DNA from: Paenibacillus gyeongsangnamensis
Lineage (GTDB): Bacteria; Bacillota; Bacilli; Paenibacillales; NBRC-103111
Assembly (NCBI RefSeq): GCF_027533625.1
Contig: NZ_JAQAGZ010000003.1
Coordinates: 186,001 to 250,000, forward strand
Length of the DNA: 64,000 nt
Direction of reading: 5' to 3'
Below the pieces are notes generated by a model. The model did no database searches. It was not told where the DNA came from and saw only the letters and a program-made list of their open reading frames with translations. Of the stretch, positions 16,412-25,105 are shown piece by piece. A program made the translations under genes and the position numbers. Position 1 is the first letter of the stretch. Each line of letters starts with the position of its first letter.

Positions 16412-16697
16412 TGTAATGAACTTCATGAAAATAAAAAAACACCTCTACAGGTGAATTTGGGCATTAGCAAACAGAAGTGTGAATTAGCTACTATATCAAC
16501 TAATCCACGATGGTCCTCGTTTCTTATAGAGGCTTGGGTGGCGATTTCGGATGTGCATATGGAGGAACCGGAGTTTGAGGAAGTGGTGCACCGCATTTAT
16601 TAGCGGAAAACGGCGAGACTCCGGTCTAATTGTGACAAAAAAAAGTCCACTCTGTCGAGAAACAGCTAAAGAAAATGTAAAAAACAATAAAAATGGG
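16412..16697. other. Intergenic stretch with no recognisable gene
   Basis: AT-rich DNA between repeat A and the Nudix-fusion promoter. It holds a short CACCT/AGGTG hairpin near 16440 and an open frame ending at 16603 whose last ~20 codons (SDVHMEEPEFEEVVHRIY) look protein-like but which has no start or ribosome site. A decayed gene end is possible. Nothing else is seen. Confidence 0.4.
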
Positions 16698-16726
16698 TAG
16701 AAATGGAAAATAGTTCGAGCTATAAT
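16698..16726 (+). promoter_or_regulatory. Predicted promoter of the Nudix-acetyltransferase gene
   Basis: TAGAAA, 17-base spacer, perfect TATAAT at 16721-16726, 47 bases before the start codon. The -35 is weak. Confidence 0.45.
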
Positions 16727-16772
16727 CGGATTAAGTCTGAGCGCAGCTACGCTTAACGAAGGAGCAAAAAAG

Positions 16773-17729
16773 ATGAACAGTTGGCGCGGAGCGGCAGCGA
16801 TTTGTTTGAATGACCGAAACGAGCTGCTCATGGTACTGCAAGGCAGGCCGGGGGAGGAGAAGCGTTGGTCCGTCCCGTCCGGCGGAGCGAACGACGAGGA
16901 ATCTTACGAGGCTTGCTGTGCACGGGAGGTCTGGGAGGAGACGGGCTACACCGTGAACATCGGCAGTTACTTGCATCAGAAGAGCGGCGTGAGCCGGGGA
17001 ACGTTGTACAAGGTCAACTACTATGAGGCCGAGATCACAGGCGGGGCGCCTTCGATCCAGGATCCCGACGGGCTGATACATGATGTTGGGTGGAAAAGCG
17101 CCGAGGACATCGAGACGCTTGCTTTGACTTACCCGGAGGACCGGAGATTCTTGCTGGATATGGTGATGCTCGGCCGTAGCGGAATCGTATTCCGCAGCAA
17201 CCCTCTGACCGTGCGCAGGATGACGCTGGCCGATTCGCCGCTGCTGCTGAAATGGCTGAATGACCCGGAAGTACTCCGGTATTACGAGGGGAGAGACCGC
17301 CCTCATACCCCTGCCATGGTCCGGGAGTACTATAATCCGGATGATGATGACATCTTTCGTTGTATTCTGGAGCATAACGACAAGCCGATCGGGTATATGC
17401 AATATTATCCGTTGGATGAAGAAGCGAGAGTCCGTTGGGGCCTGAACGAACGCGCCACGGAGGAGATCACCTTTGGAATGGATCAATTCATCGGCGAGCC
17501 CGCTTACTGGAACCAAGGCATCGGGCAGATGTGGTTAAGCTCTGCGCTTCAGCATGTGGCGGAGCGGCACCAGGCTGCGAGCATCATGCTGGATCCTCAA
17601 ACGTGGAACGAAAGGGCGGTAGCGTGCTACGAAAAGGTCGGCTTCCGGATCTTAAAGCGGCTGCCGGAGCATGAGCAGCATGAAGGGGAGCGGAGAGACT
17701 GTTGGCTGATGGAGTGGCGGATGAAGTGA
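16773..17729 (+). CDS. Fusion of a Nudix hydrolase and an AAC(6')-like GNAT acetyltransferase
   Basis: 318 residues in two domains. Residues 1-135 are a Nudix hydrolase with a full Nudix box from Gly37 to Tyr59 (G-x5-E-x7-REVWEETGY), which would hydrolyse a nucleoside diphosphate linked to some group. Residues ~144-318 are a GNAT acetyltransferase beginning LTVRRMTLADSPLLLKWLND, with YWNQGIGQMWLSSAL in the acetyl-CoA-binding position and NERAVACYEKVGFRI near the end. This part resembles aminoglycoside 6'-N-acetyltransferases. No frameshift or internal start was found, so the fusion looks real. Whether the GNAT half modifies an aminoglycoside or a cell metabolite is unknown. Confidence 0.85.
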   Translation: MNSWRGAAAICLNDRNELLMVLQGRPGEEKRWSVPSGGANDEESYEACCAREVWEETGYTVNIGSYLHQKSGVSRGTLYKVNYYEAEITGGAPSIQDPDGLIHDVGWKSAEDIETLALTYPEDRRFLLDMVMLGRSGIVFRSNPLTVRRMTLADSPLLLKWLNDPEVLRYYEGRDRPHTPAMVREYYNPDDDDIFRCILEHNDKPIGYMQYYPLDEEARVRWGLNERATEEITFGMDQFIGEPAYWNQGIGQMWLSSALQHVAERHQAASIMLDPQTWNERAVACYEKVGFRILKRLPEHEQHEGERRDCWLMEWRMK

Positions 17730-17907
17730 TGGCTAATGGCGCATGCTGCCGAAAGGCCATGTTGAGTTCTGATCCCTTGTGTAGAAAATTGTAAAATAAT
17801 TTTGTTTTATAGGAAATCCGGGAGGAACTTGCACGATCGAGGTGGAAATAAAATAGGATGAGGGGGTCCATCCCATAGAGAACATGATCTAGGAGGGTTA
17901 TCATTCA

Positions 17908-20214
17908 TTGGAAAGAATGCCATATGATCATTCGGAACAGAAAGCGATCATCGAAGCCGCCTCTAAGTCTTCCGATATTACGGAGTCCAAGCTTCGTTCC
18001 CTTCGATACGGGCTTGATCCTGCCATCCTGCCGGTGTTTGACCAGCGGATGTCCGCAGCAGAATTAAAGGGCAGATTAAACGAGTACGAGGATGTGCTGG
18101 TTGTAGTTCGCTTTTTCGTTCAGAAGCTGCTCAATTCCTTGAAGGGGAACCCGATTCTCATCGTGGTTACGGATGAAAAGGGCACCGTATTGGAAATGGA
18201 CGGAGACGATACAATTAAGCAGACGGTCAATCAATTGGGCATCACGACAGGCGTTCGTTTCACGGAGGATTGCTGCGGCACCAACGTGATTAACCTCAGT
18301 CTCCTGTTCGGCAGCTCCGTCGCGCTCATCGGAGACGATCACTTCCACCATTATTTACATACCTCGGCATGCTACGCCGTACCGTTCCATTATAAAGACC
18401 TGGACGATTATCAGCTGGGCAGCATCTCGATTATGACTTCAATAGACATGGCCAATCCATTCTATTTGAACATGCTGGAGATGGCCGTCGATTCCATCGA
18501 ACGCGAGCTTCTGCTCGTGAAGCAAAACCATAGGCTGAATCTCTTTAATCAGATTATGCTGAATTCCAATCACAGCGGCATCATTGTAACCGATAAAGAT
18601 GGCACCATCACCGAAATCAATGACATTGCGGCCCAATTGACAGGGCTGGGCAAAGGCTTGAGACGCACTCAGATTATTACCAAATTCAAGCCGATCGGCC
18701 AATATATTTCCGATGTCATTCAGAAGGGAAGCAAATACGAGAATATCCAGCTCATGTTCGACCGGAAGAATACGTTCTTCAAATTTGTTTGCCTGCTGGA
18801 CGCCATGCCGATCTACGATGAGCATTATCGCATTACGGGGGCGTACGCTCAATTCAGGGACGTGACCCAGCTGTACGAAGCGGAAGAAAAGTACAATCAC
18901 TTGGCCTACCACGACGATTTGACCGGGCTTCCGAACCGCCGATACTTTTACAAACAAATCAACGAGTGGCTTGAGACGGCAAAGCAGCAGGATTTAAGCA
19001 CGTTCTCGATTCTTTATGTCGATCTGGACCGGTTCAAGCTGGTGAATGATTCTCTGGGCCATAAGAATGGGGATCTCCTGCTTATGGAGGTGGCCGAACG
19101 GCTCCGAATGAGCTTGACTCCCAACGGTCTATTGACCCGAATGAGCGGGGACGAGTTCATTATTATGATTCCCTCCGGCTCCGAATCGCAGGACGCGGTC
19201 AAGATTGCGGACCGGATTATGAAAAATTTCCAGCCCAGCTTCACGATCGACAACCAGGAGTTTCACATTACCGCGAGTATCGGAATCGCCTATTACCCGG
19301 AGGATGGGGTGCACTCTGAGTCGCTGCTCGTTCATGCCGACCGGGCGCTGTACAAGGCGAAGGAATCGGGCAGGAATCATTATTTACTGTACGAGCCTTC
19401 CATGGACCAATCGTCCCATGAGCGGATGGCCAAAGAAAACGCGCTGCGAAAAGCCGTTGAGCGCAACGAATGGGTGCTGCATTACCAGCCGCAAATTCAC
19501 GTTGAGAGCGGAGACGTCATTGGCGTTGAGGCACTGATACGTTGGGTTGATGCGGAGGGCCGGTCCATTCCGCCTAAGGACTTCATCCCGCTTGCGGAAG
19601 AGACGGGTATTATCGTCCCGATCGGCGAATGGGTGCTGAAGGAAGCGTGCATGCAAAATAAGCGGTGGCAGGATGCGGGCTATCCCCGGATGCGGGTCGC
19701 GGTGAATTTGTCCGCGGCGCAGTTCTCCAAGAGCAATTTTACCCAATCCATCGAAGAGGTCTTGAAAGCAACGGGGCTGGACCCGGAATGTCTGGAGCTT
19801 GAAATTACCGAGACGATGACGACCGATGTGGAGAAAACGAGATACATTCTGAACGAATTAAACCGCATCGGCGTACAGATCAGCATGGATGATTTCGGGA
19901 CAGGCTACAGCTCGCTGAATTATTTGAAGAATTTCCCGATTCACCGGCTGAAGATCGATCGTTCCTTCGTCAAGGATATAACGACCGAGGAGAGCGATGC
20001 GAGAATCGTCGGTGTCATCGTGTCCATGGCCCATCATCTGGGTCTGGATGTCGTGGCGGAGGGCGTCGAAACGGAAGAGCAGGTGGAGTTTTTAAGGCAG
20101 CAAGGATGCGACGCGATTCAAGGATATTACTACAGTTCGCCGTTAACGGCCGAACAGTTCGAGAAGAAATACCTTCAGTCGAACTCAATTCGCAAAATGG
20201 GGGCAATAGAATAA
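17908..20214 (+). CDS. AcoR-type GAF / PAS / GGDEF / EAL cyclic-di-GMP enzyme
   Basis: 768 residues. The N-terminal ~200 resemble the GAF-type sensor of AcoR/NifA-like activators (CCGTNVINLSLLFGSSVALI, DDHFHHYLHTSACYAVPF), then a PAS domain (HSGIIVTDKDGTITEINDIA to YAQFRDVTQLYE). The GGDEF domain has SGDEF at 413-417, a variant often still active as diguanylate cyclase. The EAL domain keeps EAL (541-543) and DDFGTGYS (661-668), so phosphodiesterase activity is likely. Start is TTG at 17908, ten bases after AGGAGGG; ATG at 17917 is possible. No membrane helix, so it senses a cytosolic signal. It overlaps the TPP-enzyme gene (TAATG), indicating one transcript, and shares its front end with the histidine kinase at 22462-24072. 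Confidence 0.92.
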   Translation: MERMPYDHSEQKAIIEAASKSSDITESKLRSLRYGLDPAILPVFDQRMSAAELKGRLNEYEDVLVVVRFFVQKLLNSLKGNPILIVVTDEKGTVLEMDGDDTIKQTVNQLGITTGVRFTEDCCGTNVINLSLLFGSSVALIGDDHFHHYLHTSACYAVPFHYKDLDDYQLGSISIMTSIDMANPFYLNMLEMAVDSIERELLLVKQNHRLNLFNQIMLNSNHSGIIVTDKDGTITEINDIAAQLTGLGKGLRRTQIITKFKPIGQYISDVIQKGSKYENIQLMFDRKNTFFKFVCLLDAMPIYDEHYRITGAYAQFRDVTQLYEAEEKYNHLAYHDDLTGLPNRRYFYKQINEWLETAKQQDLSTFSILYVDLDRFKLVNDSLGHKNGDLLLMEVAERLRMSLTPNGLLTRMSGDEFIIMIPSGSESQDAVKIADRIMKNFQPSFTIDNQEFHITASIGIAYYPEDGVHSESLLVHADRALYKAKESGRNHYLLYEPSMDQSSHERMAKENALRKAVERNEWVLHYQPQIHVESGDVIGVEALIRWVDAEGRSIPPKDFIPLAEETGIIVPIGEWVLKEACMQNKRWQDAGYPRMRVAVNLSAAQFSKSNFTQSIEEVLKATGLDPECLELEITETMTTDVEKTRYILNELNRIGVQISMDDFGTGYSSLNYLKNFPIHRLKIDRSFVKDITTEESDARIVGVIVSMAHHLGLDVVAEGVETEEQVEFLRQQGCDAIQGYYYSSPLTAEQFEKKYLQSNSIRKMGAIE

Positions 20215-21860
20215 TGATGAGATGTTCGCAAGTATTGGCTGCCAACTTCAAACGTTGGGGAATTGAACATGTGTTCGGCATTCCCGGCAAATCCATTTCT
20301 CCGCTGATGCTCGATGTGGACAGCGAAGGAATCGAGTTTGTGTTGACCCGTCATGAATCGGGAGCGGGGTTCGCCGCAGCCGGCTATTCGCTGATGAAAC
20401 GAACGCTTGGCGTGGCGATCGGCACTTCCGGTCCTGGCGGAACGAACCTGCTGACGGCGGCAGGGCAAGCCAAGGCGTATCATCTTCCTTTACTCATCCT
20501 GACGGGCCAGCCATCGGCTGAAGACTCCGGCAAGGCGATGGGGCAGGATTCCAGCTCCTTCGGGACCGATCTCGTCAAGATGTTCGAGCCGGTAACGTTG
20601 TTCAGCGCAAGGGTCGAGCGGCCGGATCTGCTGGAGAGATATTTGCAGCATGCCGTGGAGAAGGCGTGCACCGGCATTCGTGGACCGGTACATTTGTGCG
20701 TTCCCTTTGACATTTTGACGGCCTCCATTGAGCCTTTCACACTGTCGCTGCCAACTCATGTGCCTAGAGTCATCTCGCCGAATCTGGAGGAAGCTGTCCA
20801 GGTGATCTCGGAAGCCAGAAGGCCCGTGATCGTTGCGGGGAAGGGCGTCGCCATTTCCGAAGCATATGGGGAACTGAAAGAGCTGGCGGAGCGCTGCCAA
20901 ATCCCGGTCATTCTGACCCCCGGGGGGAAAGGCGTGATCCCGACTCTCCATCCGCTGAACTTGGGCAACTTCGGTCTGGGAGGAACGAAGGCAGCCTATC
21001 AATATTTAAAATCGGGCGTGGACGTCATGATCGTTATCGGAACGAAGCTCAGCGACATGTCCTTGTCCGGATTCACTCCGGATATGATGCCTGAACGGGT
21101 TGTCCATTTCGATTACGAGGCGACGTTCGTAGGGAAGGCGCTCCCGGTACCTACTTGCCTTGTGCTCGGGGACGCCAAACAAAATTTGTTCCGGCTGCTT
21201 CAGCTGCTGCCGGAATATTCGCACAGCGGATTTGAAGCGGCTGCGGCCGCCGAAGTGCTTGAAGAAGAGACGCCAACGCAACATGGCGAGTTATCGGCAG
21301 TCGATGCGGTTAAAGCGCTCCGCACGGCATTGCCCGCTGACGCGGTCCTGTTCGGGGATGACGGCAGCCACACGTTCTACGCGATTCAGCATTTCGAGAT
21401 TATGGAACCGGGTACTTTCCACTTCGATGATGTTTTCGGTGCGATGGGACATGCCATCGGCTATGCCGTCGGCGCAAAGGCTGGCGATCCGGAGCGTACG
21501 ATCGTCTGCTTAACGGGCGACGGATGTGTCATGATGCATGGAACGGAAATTTCCACAGCTGTGAATCACGGACTTCCGGTGATTTTTGTAGTGCTCAATA
21601 ACGGTCGGCTCGATATGGTGGATAAGGGCATGTCCTATAATACGGGGCGAAGCGTCGGTGCTATTTACCAAGCTCCGCTGGATGTAAGCCGATTCGCTGA
21701 ATCGATGGGGGCACTTGCTTATCGCTGCACGAACGTCAAGGAAATTCAAGATGCGGCTCAGGCCGCTTTGACAAGCGACCGCGCGACCGTGCTGGAGATC
21801 ATGGTCGATCCTCTGGAGATTCCGCCGATCCTCAGCCGTCTGTTAACCTTAGAATCGTAA
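20214..21860 (+). CDS. Thiamine-pyrophosphate enzyme, acetolactate-synthase-like
   Basis: 548 residues with the three-domain layout of acetohydroxyacid synthase, pyruvate oxidase and relatives. The cofactor-activating glutamate is in LTRHESGAGFAAAGY, the central domain runs around RRPVIVAGKGVAI, and the C-terminal TPP/Mg site is GDGCVMMHGTE up to VVLNNGRL. The usual ilvB partner ilvN is absent, so a catabolic acetolactate synthase, pyruvate oxidase or sulfoacetaldehyde-type acyltransferase are all possible. ATG at 20214 overlaps the stop of the cyclic-di-GMP gene and has GGGGG 10 bases upstream. If it makes acetolactate, the AcoR-type sensors beside it could detect acetoin or a related compound; that link is inference. 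Confidence 0.85.
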   Translation: MMRCSQVLAANFKRWGIEHVFGIPGKSISPLMLDVDSEGIEFVLTRHESGAGFAAAGYSLMKRTLGVAIGTSGPGGTNLLTAAGQAKAYHLPLLILTGQPSAEDSGKAMGQDSSSFGTDLVKMFEPVTLFSARVERPDLLERYLQHAVEKACTGIRGPVHLCVPFDILTASIEPFTLSLPTHVPRVISPNLEEAVQVISEARRPVIVAGKGVAISEAYGELKELAERCQIPVILTPGGKGVIPTLHPLNLGNFGLGGTKAAYQYLKSGVDVMIVIGTKLSDMSLSGFTPDMMPERVVHFDYEATFVGKALPVPTCLVLGDAKQNLFRLLQLLPEYSHSGFEAAAAAEVLEEETPTQHGELSAVDAVKALRTALPADAVLFGDDGSHTFYAIQHFEIMEPGTFHFDDVFGAMGHAIGYAVGAKAGDPERTIVCLTGDGCVMMHGTEISTAVNHGLPVIFVVLNNGRLDMVDKGMSYNTGRSVGAIYQAPLDVSRFAESMGALAYRCTNVKEIQDAAQAALTSDRATVLEIMVDPLEIPPILSRLLTLES

Positions 21861-21889
21861 ACCTACATAAATAAAGGCAGGGACAAGAG

Positions 21890-22282
21890 ATGAGCGATAA
21901 TCGAGTACAAAAGGGAACCCAAGTGTTGACGAAGCTGACGGGGCTGGATTCGTTTCCGCCGCTGGAGGCGATCCGCAATTTTTATCCTGATTTTGCCGAT
22001 ATGATCGTGGCGAACGGCTTCGCCGACATTTATTCTCGGCAGGGATTGGACGAGAAGCAGCGGGAGCTGATTACCTTGTCCTCGCTCATTACGCAGGGCG
22101 CTATCGATCAGCTGGACTTTCATATCCACGCCGCGCTGAACGTAGGGGTGTCCCCCGTAGAGATCGTTGAGCTTGTCATGCACTGCTCGGCTTACGTCGG
22201 TTTTCCCAAGGCGATCAGTGCAATGGGTGTCGTGATGCGCATCTATCAGGAGCGGAATATCTCGGTCCATCAACCGGTGTGA
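21890..22282 (+). CDS. Carboxymuconolactone-decarboxylase/AhpD-family protein
   Basis: 130 residues, all helical, with the family core LDEKQRELITLSSLITQG and DFHIHAALNVGVSPVEIVELVMHCSAYVGFPKAISAM. The Cys-x-x-Cys of peroxidase-active AhpD is missing, so it belongs with the gamma-CMD-like group whose reactions are mostly unknown. It follows the TPP enzyme by 29 bases and ends at a strong terminator, so it is the third gene of the unit. It may act on the product of that enzyme. Confidence 0.85.
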   Translation: MSDNRVQKGTQVLTKLTGLDSFPPLEAIRNFYPDFADMIVANGFADIYSRQGLDEKQRELITLSSLITQGAIDQLDFHIHAALNVGVSPVEIVELVMHCSAYVGFPKAISAMGVVMRIYQERNISVHQPV

Positions 22283-22289
22283 GAATGGC

Positions 22290-22338
22290 AAAAAGCCTCG
22301 CGGCTTCGCTTCTAAGCGAAACCTCGAGGCTTTTTTTA
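22290..22338 (+). terminator. Terminator of the cyclic-di-GMP/TPP operon
   Basis: Long stem AAAAAGCCTCG/CGAGGCTTTTT with inner TTCGCTT/AGCGAA pairing and a T-run. Repeat A copy 3 begins at the next base. Confidence 0.95.
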
Positions 22339-22441
22339 GTTGATAAGAAATTATAAGTTTTTCGCAACTTATAGCTTCGCATCAACCTTGCTAAAAGCGC
22401 TGGTCCTTGTAAGACAAGGATGGCGCAGCCGTTTATCCTGG
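22339..22441 (+). repeat. Repeat A, copy 3
   Basis: Same element as 866-969 and 16311-16411. Here the first hairpin is longer, TATAAGTT pairing with AACTTATA, so the loop differences between copies keep the stem. It sits between convergent units: after the terminator of the + strand operon and 20 bases before the stop of the - strand kinase gene. Confidence 0.85.
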
Positions 22442-22461
22442 ACGATTCGATTGCTGCAGCC

Positions 22462-24072
22462 CTAAGGCAAAGGAAGTACGATCGTCATCGTGGATCCTAC
22501 ATGCTTGATCGAGCTGATGTCGATCGTGCCTCCGTGGTTTTCGATGATGCGGTAGCTGACCGATAACCCCAGACCGAGCCCGTTCTCCTTGGTAGTGAAG
22601 AACGGATTCAGAATTTGCTTCAATTCATGATCGCTTAAACCGATGCCGTTATCCTGGATCTTGATCCGTATGTTCTTATGGTCTTTTTCGATGAACAACT
22701 GAATGATGCCCCGTTCTTCGACCGCCTCCAAGGCATTCTGCAAAATATTGATCAGCACTTGCTTAATCTGAATCGGATCCGCATCTACAATCAGCTGTTT
22801 GTTCAGCTGCGGAGAAACGCTGATCCCGACATTCACATTCTTCATAATGAATTGACTTTCCATAAATTTCACGGTTTCTTGCACCAATTTGTGGATGTCG
22901 ACCTGCTTGCGGTCTGGTACGCTGGGCTTGGCCATAATCACGAATTGCGAAATCAATTCATTCAGCCCCAGCAGCTCATTGTACACCATTTCGATATACA
23001 GTTGTTCTTTCTCCTGCGGGATCGTGCCGGCCTTGATCATCTTAATAAAACCGATGATGGAAGTAAGCGGATTCCGAATCTCGTGCGCGAGGCCGGCGGC
23101 CATCTTCCCGATGGCGGAAAATTTCTCCGAAGCGATAACCTGCTTCTCAAGAATATGCTTCTCCGTAATATCGCGGAATTGAGCGTACATGCCTTTGACC
23201 CGCAGTTGATTATCATAGATCACGGAGCTGTCGAACTGGCAGACGAGTCCTCCGTTCAGCGGATTGCCGAAGGTCATTTCGAGATTCTCGAATGATTTCC
23301 CTTGCTCCAGCACCTCATACATTTTGCGGCCGAACGGCTCAATATCAAATACGGAACTGCCGATCAGCTCCGACTTGCTGTGCTGGGTAGCTTGTTCGAT
23401 AAAATTGTTGCATTCGGTAATACGTCCGTAATTGTCCGTAATAATAATGCCGTGCCTCATGCTATCGATCAAGATGCGGTTGAGGAGATCCAACTGCCGG
23501 TTGTTTCTTCGAAGCAGCAATTCCCGTTCAATGGAGTCGACGATGTTGCTTAACAGAGTCAGATAAACGGGGTTATTCTGCTCCAGGCTGGTCATGAGCG
23601 ATATGGTACCGGAAAGCGGAAGGGCAGTCTCGAAATAAAAAGGTACGCTGTAGCAGGCGGAATTGTGCAGCGCTTTGTGGAAATGATCCGGCCCGAGCAG
23701 GGCTACGGGTTTATTCAATTTGGAAGCCAGGTACACGGAATTCGTTCCCATCGCGTCTTCACTGTATTGAATGCCTTTGATGATGCCCAGATCCATAATC
23801 GTTTTTTTAATTAATTGATCTCCGTACATTTCCAGAACGAAGCCTTCTTCATCGGTCAGCACCAGAAGAAGCGGGGTATGGCTCAGGAGATGCATGATGC
23901 GGCCTGCGAACAAGCTCATGACGGACAGCAGCTCGTCATACTTCATCTTTCTTATGTACAATTCGCGATCGGACAATCTTTGGGTAGGTTTGGGGATGGC
24001 ATCAGGGTCAAGTCCTGAACATTTACAACGCTCTTTCGATTCATCAATTTGAAATATCACATTGCTAACCAT
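22462..24072 (-). CDS. AcoR-type GAF / PAS sensor histidine kinase
   Basis: 536 residues. The N-terminal sensor is a paralogue of that in the GGDEF-EAL protein at 17908 (shared GTN, DHFHKALHNSACYSVPF, VDSIERELLL, MYAQFRDIT). A PAS domain follows, then a kinase core with H-box AAGLAHEIRNPLTS (His330), N-box ILQNALEAV, DNGIGLSD and the G-box NGLGLGLSVSYRI. It has no membrane segment and no response regulator next to it, so it is an orphan soluble kinase of the kind that feeds Spo0F in sporulating Bacillales; that role is a guess. ATG at 24072 has GGGAGT upstream. Confidence 0.9.
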   Translation of the reverse strand: MVSNVIFQIDESKERCKCSGLDPDAIPKPTQRLSDRELYIRKMKYDELLSVMSLFAGRIMHLLSHTPLLLVLTDEEGFVLEMYGDQLIKKTIMDLGIIKGIQYSEDAMGTNSVYLASKLNKPVALLGPDHFHKALHNSACYSVPFYFETALPLSGTISLMTSLEQNNPVYLTLLSNIVDSIERELLLRRNNRQLDLLNRILIDSMRHGIIITDNYGRITECNNFIEQATQHSKSELIGSSVFDIEPFGRKMYEVLEQGKSFENLEMTFGNPLNGGLVCQFDSSVIYDNQLRVKGMYAQFRDITEKHILEKQVIASEKFSAIGKMAAGLAHEIRNPLTSIIGFIKMIKAGTIPQEKEQLYIEMVYNELLGLNELISQFVIMAKPSVPDRKQVDIHKLVQETVKFMESQFIMKNVNVGISVSPQLNKQLIVDADPIQIKQVLINILQNALEAVEERGIIQLFIEKDHKNIRIKIQDNGIGLSDHELKQILNPFFTTKENGLGLGLSVSYRIIENHGGTIDISSIKHVGSTMTIVLPLP

Positions 24073-24230
24073 GATTTAGTTGACTCCCAATCCGCGGAAT
24101 TCCATAATATGGATTACAAATAATCATAAAGGAACATTGCTAAAAATGATGTCTCAATATGTCGAAGTCAAAAAAAATTTCAAAGAAAATAAAAAAAATT
24201 TTCATCGGTGTCTGGGGGAAGCCGTCCTGT

Positions 24231-24273
24231 AAAATGAAAGCATCCAAGAGCAGGCGGGCTGCACTTGGATGCT
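24231..24273 (-). terminator. Terminator of the coat-protein gene
   Basis: AGCATCCAAG/CTTGGATGCT stem. On the - strand it is followed by TTTCATTTT. Confidence 0.65.
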
Positions 24274-24283
24274 CGGTCGGCTG

Positions 24284-24862
24284 CTATTGGGCGAAGGGGG
24301 CTGCGCCCTGCTGCTGCATCGGCTGATACGTATGAAGGAACGTCTTCGCCGTGTGGTCATTCATAGTAGGCACCTGATACTGTCCTAGTTGGTTCATGAG
24401 CATGAACACCTCGTAAGCTTGTTCGGCACACAGGTTCGCTCCCTGCTGCAGCATTTGTCTGACGTTCGGGTCCGCACACTCCAGTGCCGCTTGCATGTGC
24501 AATTTGGCCGAGCTCTTGTGGCAGGACAGCATGGCGCAGAGCACCTGATTATCGTTTAGCGTACCCTGGAGGACGGGAGCCACAGGCTGCGGCTGCCGAA
24601 GTCCATATTGGATTTGCTGCGGCTGAGTGCCGGAAAGGATACCCGGTCCGGAAGTCTGCATCGGACGGGCAGCGCTGTAATCGTGCGTATAGCCGACCAG
24701 CTGATTGTAAGATGCGACGGCGGTTTGCAAATGCCTGTCGATCATGCTGCGGATTTGGCCGTTTTGGACCATTTGGGTATAGAGCGAGAAGTGATTGATC
24801 AGATTGATCTTTTCATTCAAAATTTCATGAGCTTCCAAGGTTTCGTGTGCGCCGAACGGCAT
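24284..24862 (-). CDS. CotF-family spore coat protein
   Basis: 192 residues of the CotF/ferritin-like coat family: N-terminal helices HETLEAHEILNEKINLINHF and SMIDRHLQTAVASYNQLVGY, a glutamine/proline-rich linker (about residues 66-100), then helices with NDNQVLCAMLSCHKSSAKLH and CAEQAYEVFMLMNQLGQYQVP. The C-terminus ends in a Q/A-rich tail. Such proteins are assembled in the spore coat late in sporulation. AAAGGAG is 11 bases before the ATG. No clear sporulation sigma promoter was recognised upstream, but inverted GTTAAAGT/ACTTTAAC repeats lie there. Confidence 0.85.
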   Translation of the reverse strand: MPFGAHETLEAHEILNEKINLINHFSLYTQMVQNGQIRSMIDRHLQTAVASYNQLVGYTHDYSAARPMQTSGPGILSGTQPQQIQYGLRQPQPVAPVLQGTLNDNQVLCAMLSCHKSSAKLHMQAALECADPNVRQMLQQGANLCAEQAYEVFMLMNQLGQYQVPTMNDHTAKTFLHTYQPMQQQGAAPFAQ

Positions 24863-24884
24863 GGGAACAACAGCTCCTTTGACA

Positions 24885-24926
24885 GTTAAAGTGGTTTGGG
24901 CAATGACGCCATGGTTACTTTAACCA
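24885..24926. promoter_or_regulatory. Inverted repeats in the divergent coat / AraC region
   Basis: GTTAAAGT at 24885-24892 and ACTTTAAC at 24917-24924 are mirror images, and TGGTTA-CTT-TAACCA is a palindrome at 24912-24926. They could bind the divergently encoded AraC regulator or be a coat-gene control site. Confidence 0.3.
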
Positions 24927-25105
24927 AATGCGGAAGCTTTTATTAATGCGCAGGGGATTGTTCTTCATACAGGTCAACAGGAGACGAAGGGATCTTCTTT
25001 GAAATATATTCCTGGAAAAAGGGTTTGCTGTTAACCGGAATAGTACAATTCAATGCAGGGCCAAGGTATAATGAAGGGGATCAAACGTAAAGGACGTGCT
25101 TTCCT

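Noticed and set aside
16620..16650. TTGTGACA near 16630 as a possible Fnr half site
   Set aside because: No matching second half and no -10 at the right distance.
17730..17907. Cyclic-di-GMP riboswitch before the GGDEF-EAL gene
   Set aside because: A GGATG/CATCC hairpin is present, but no GEMM-type conserved core was found.
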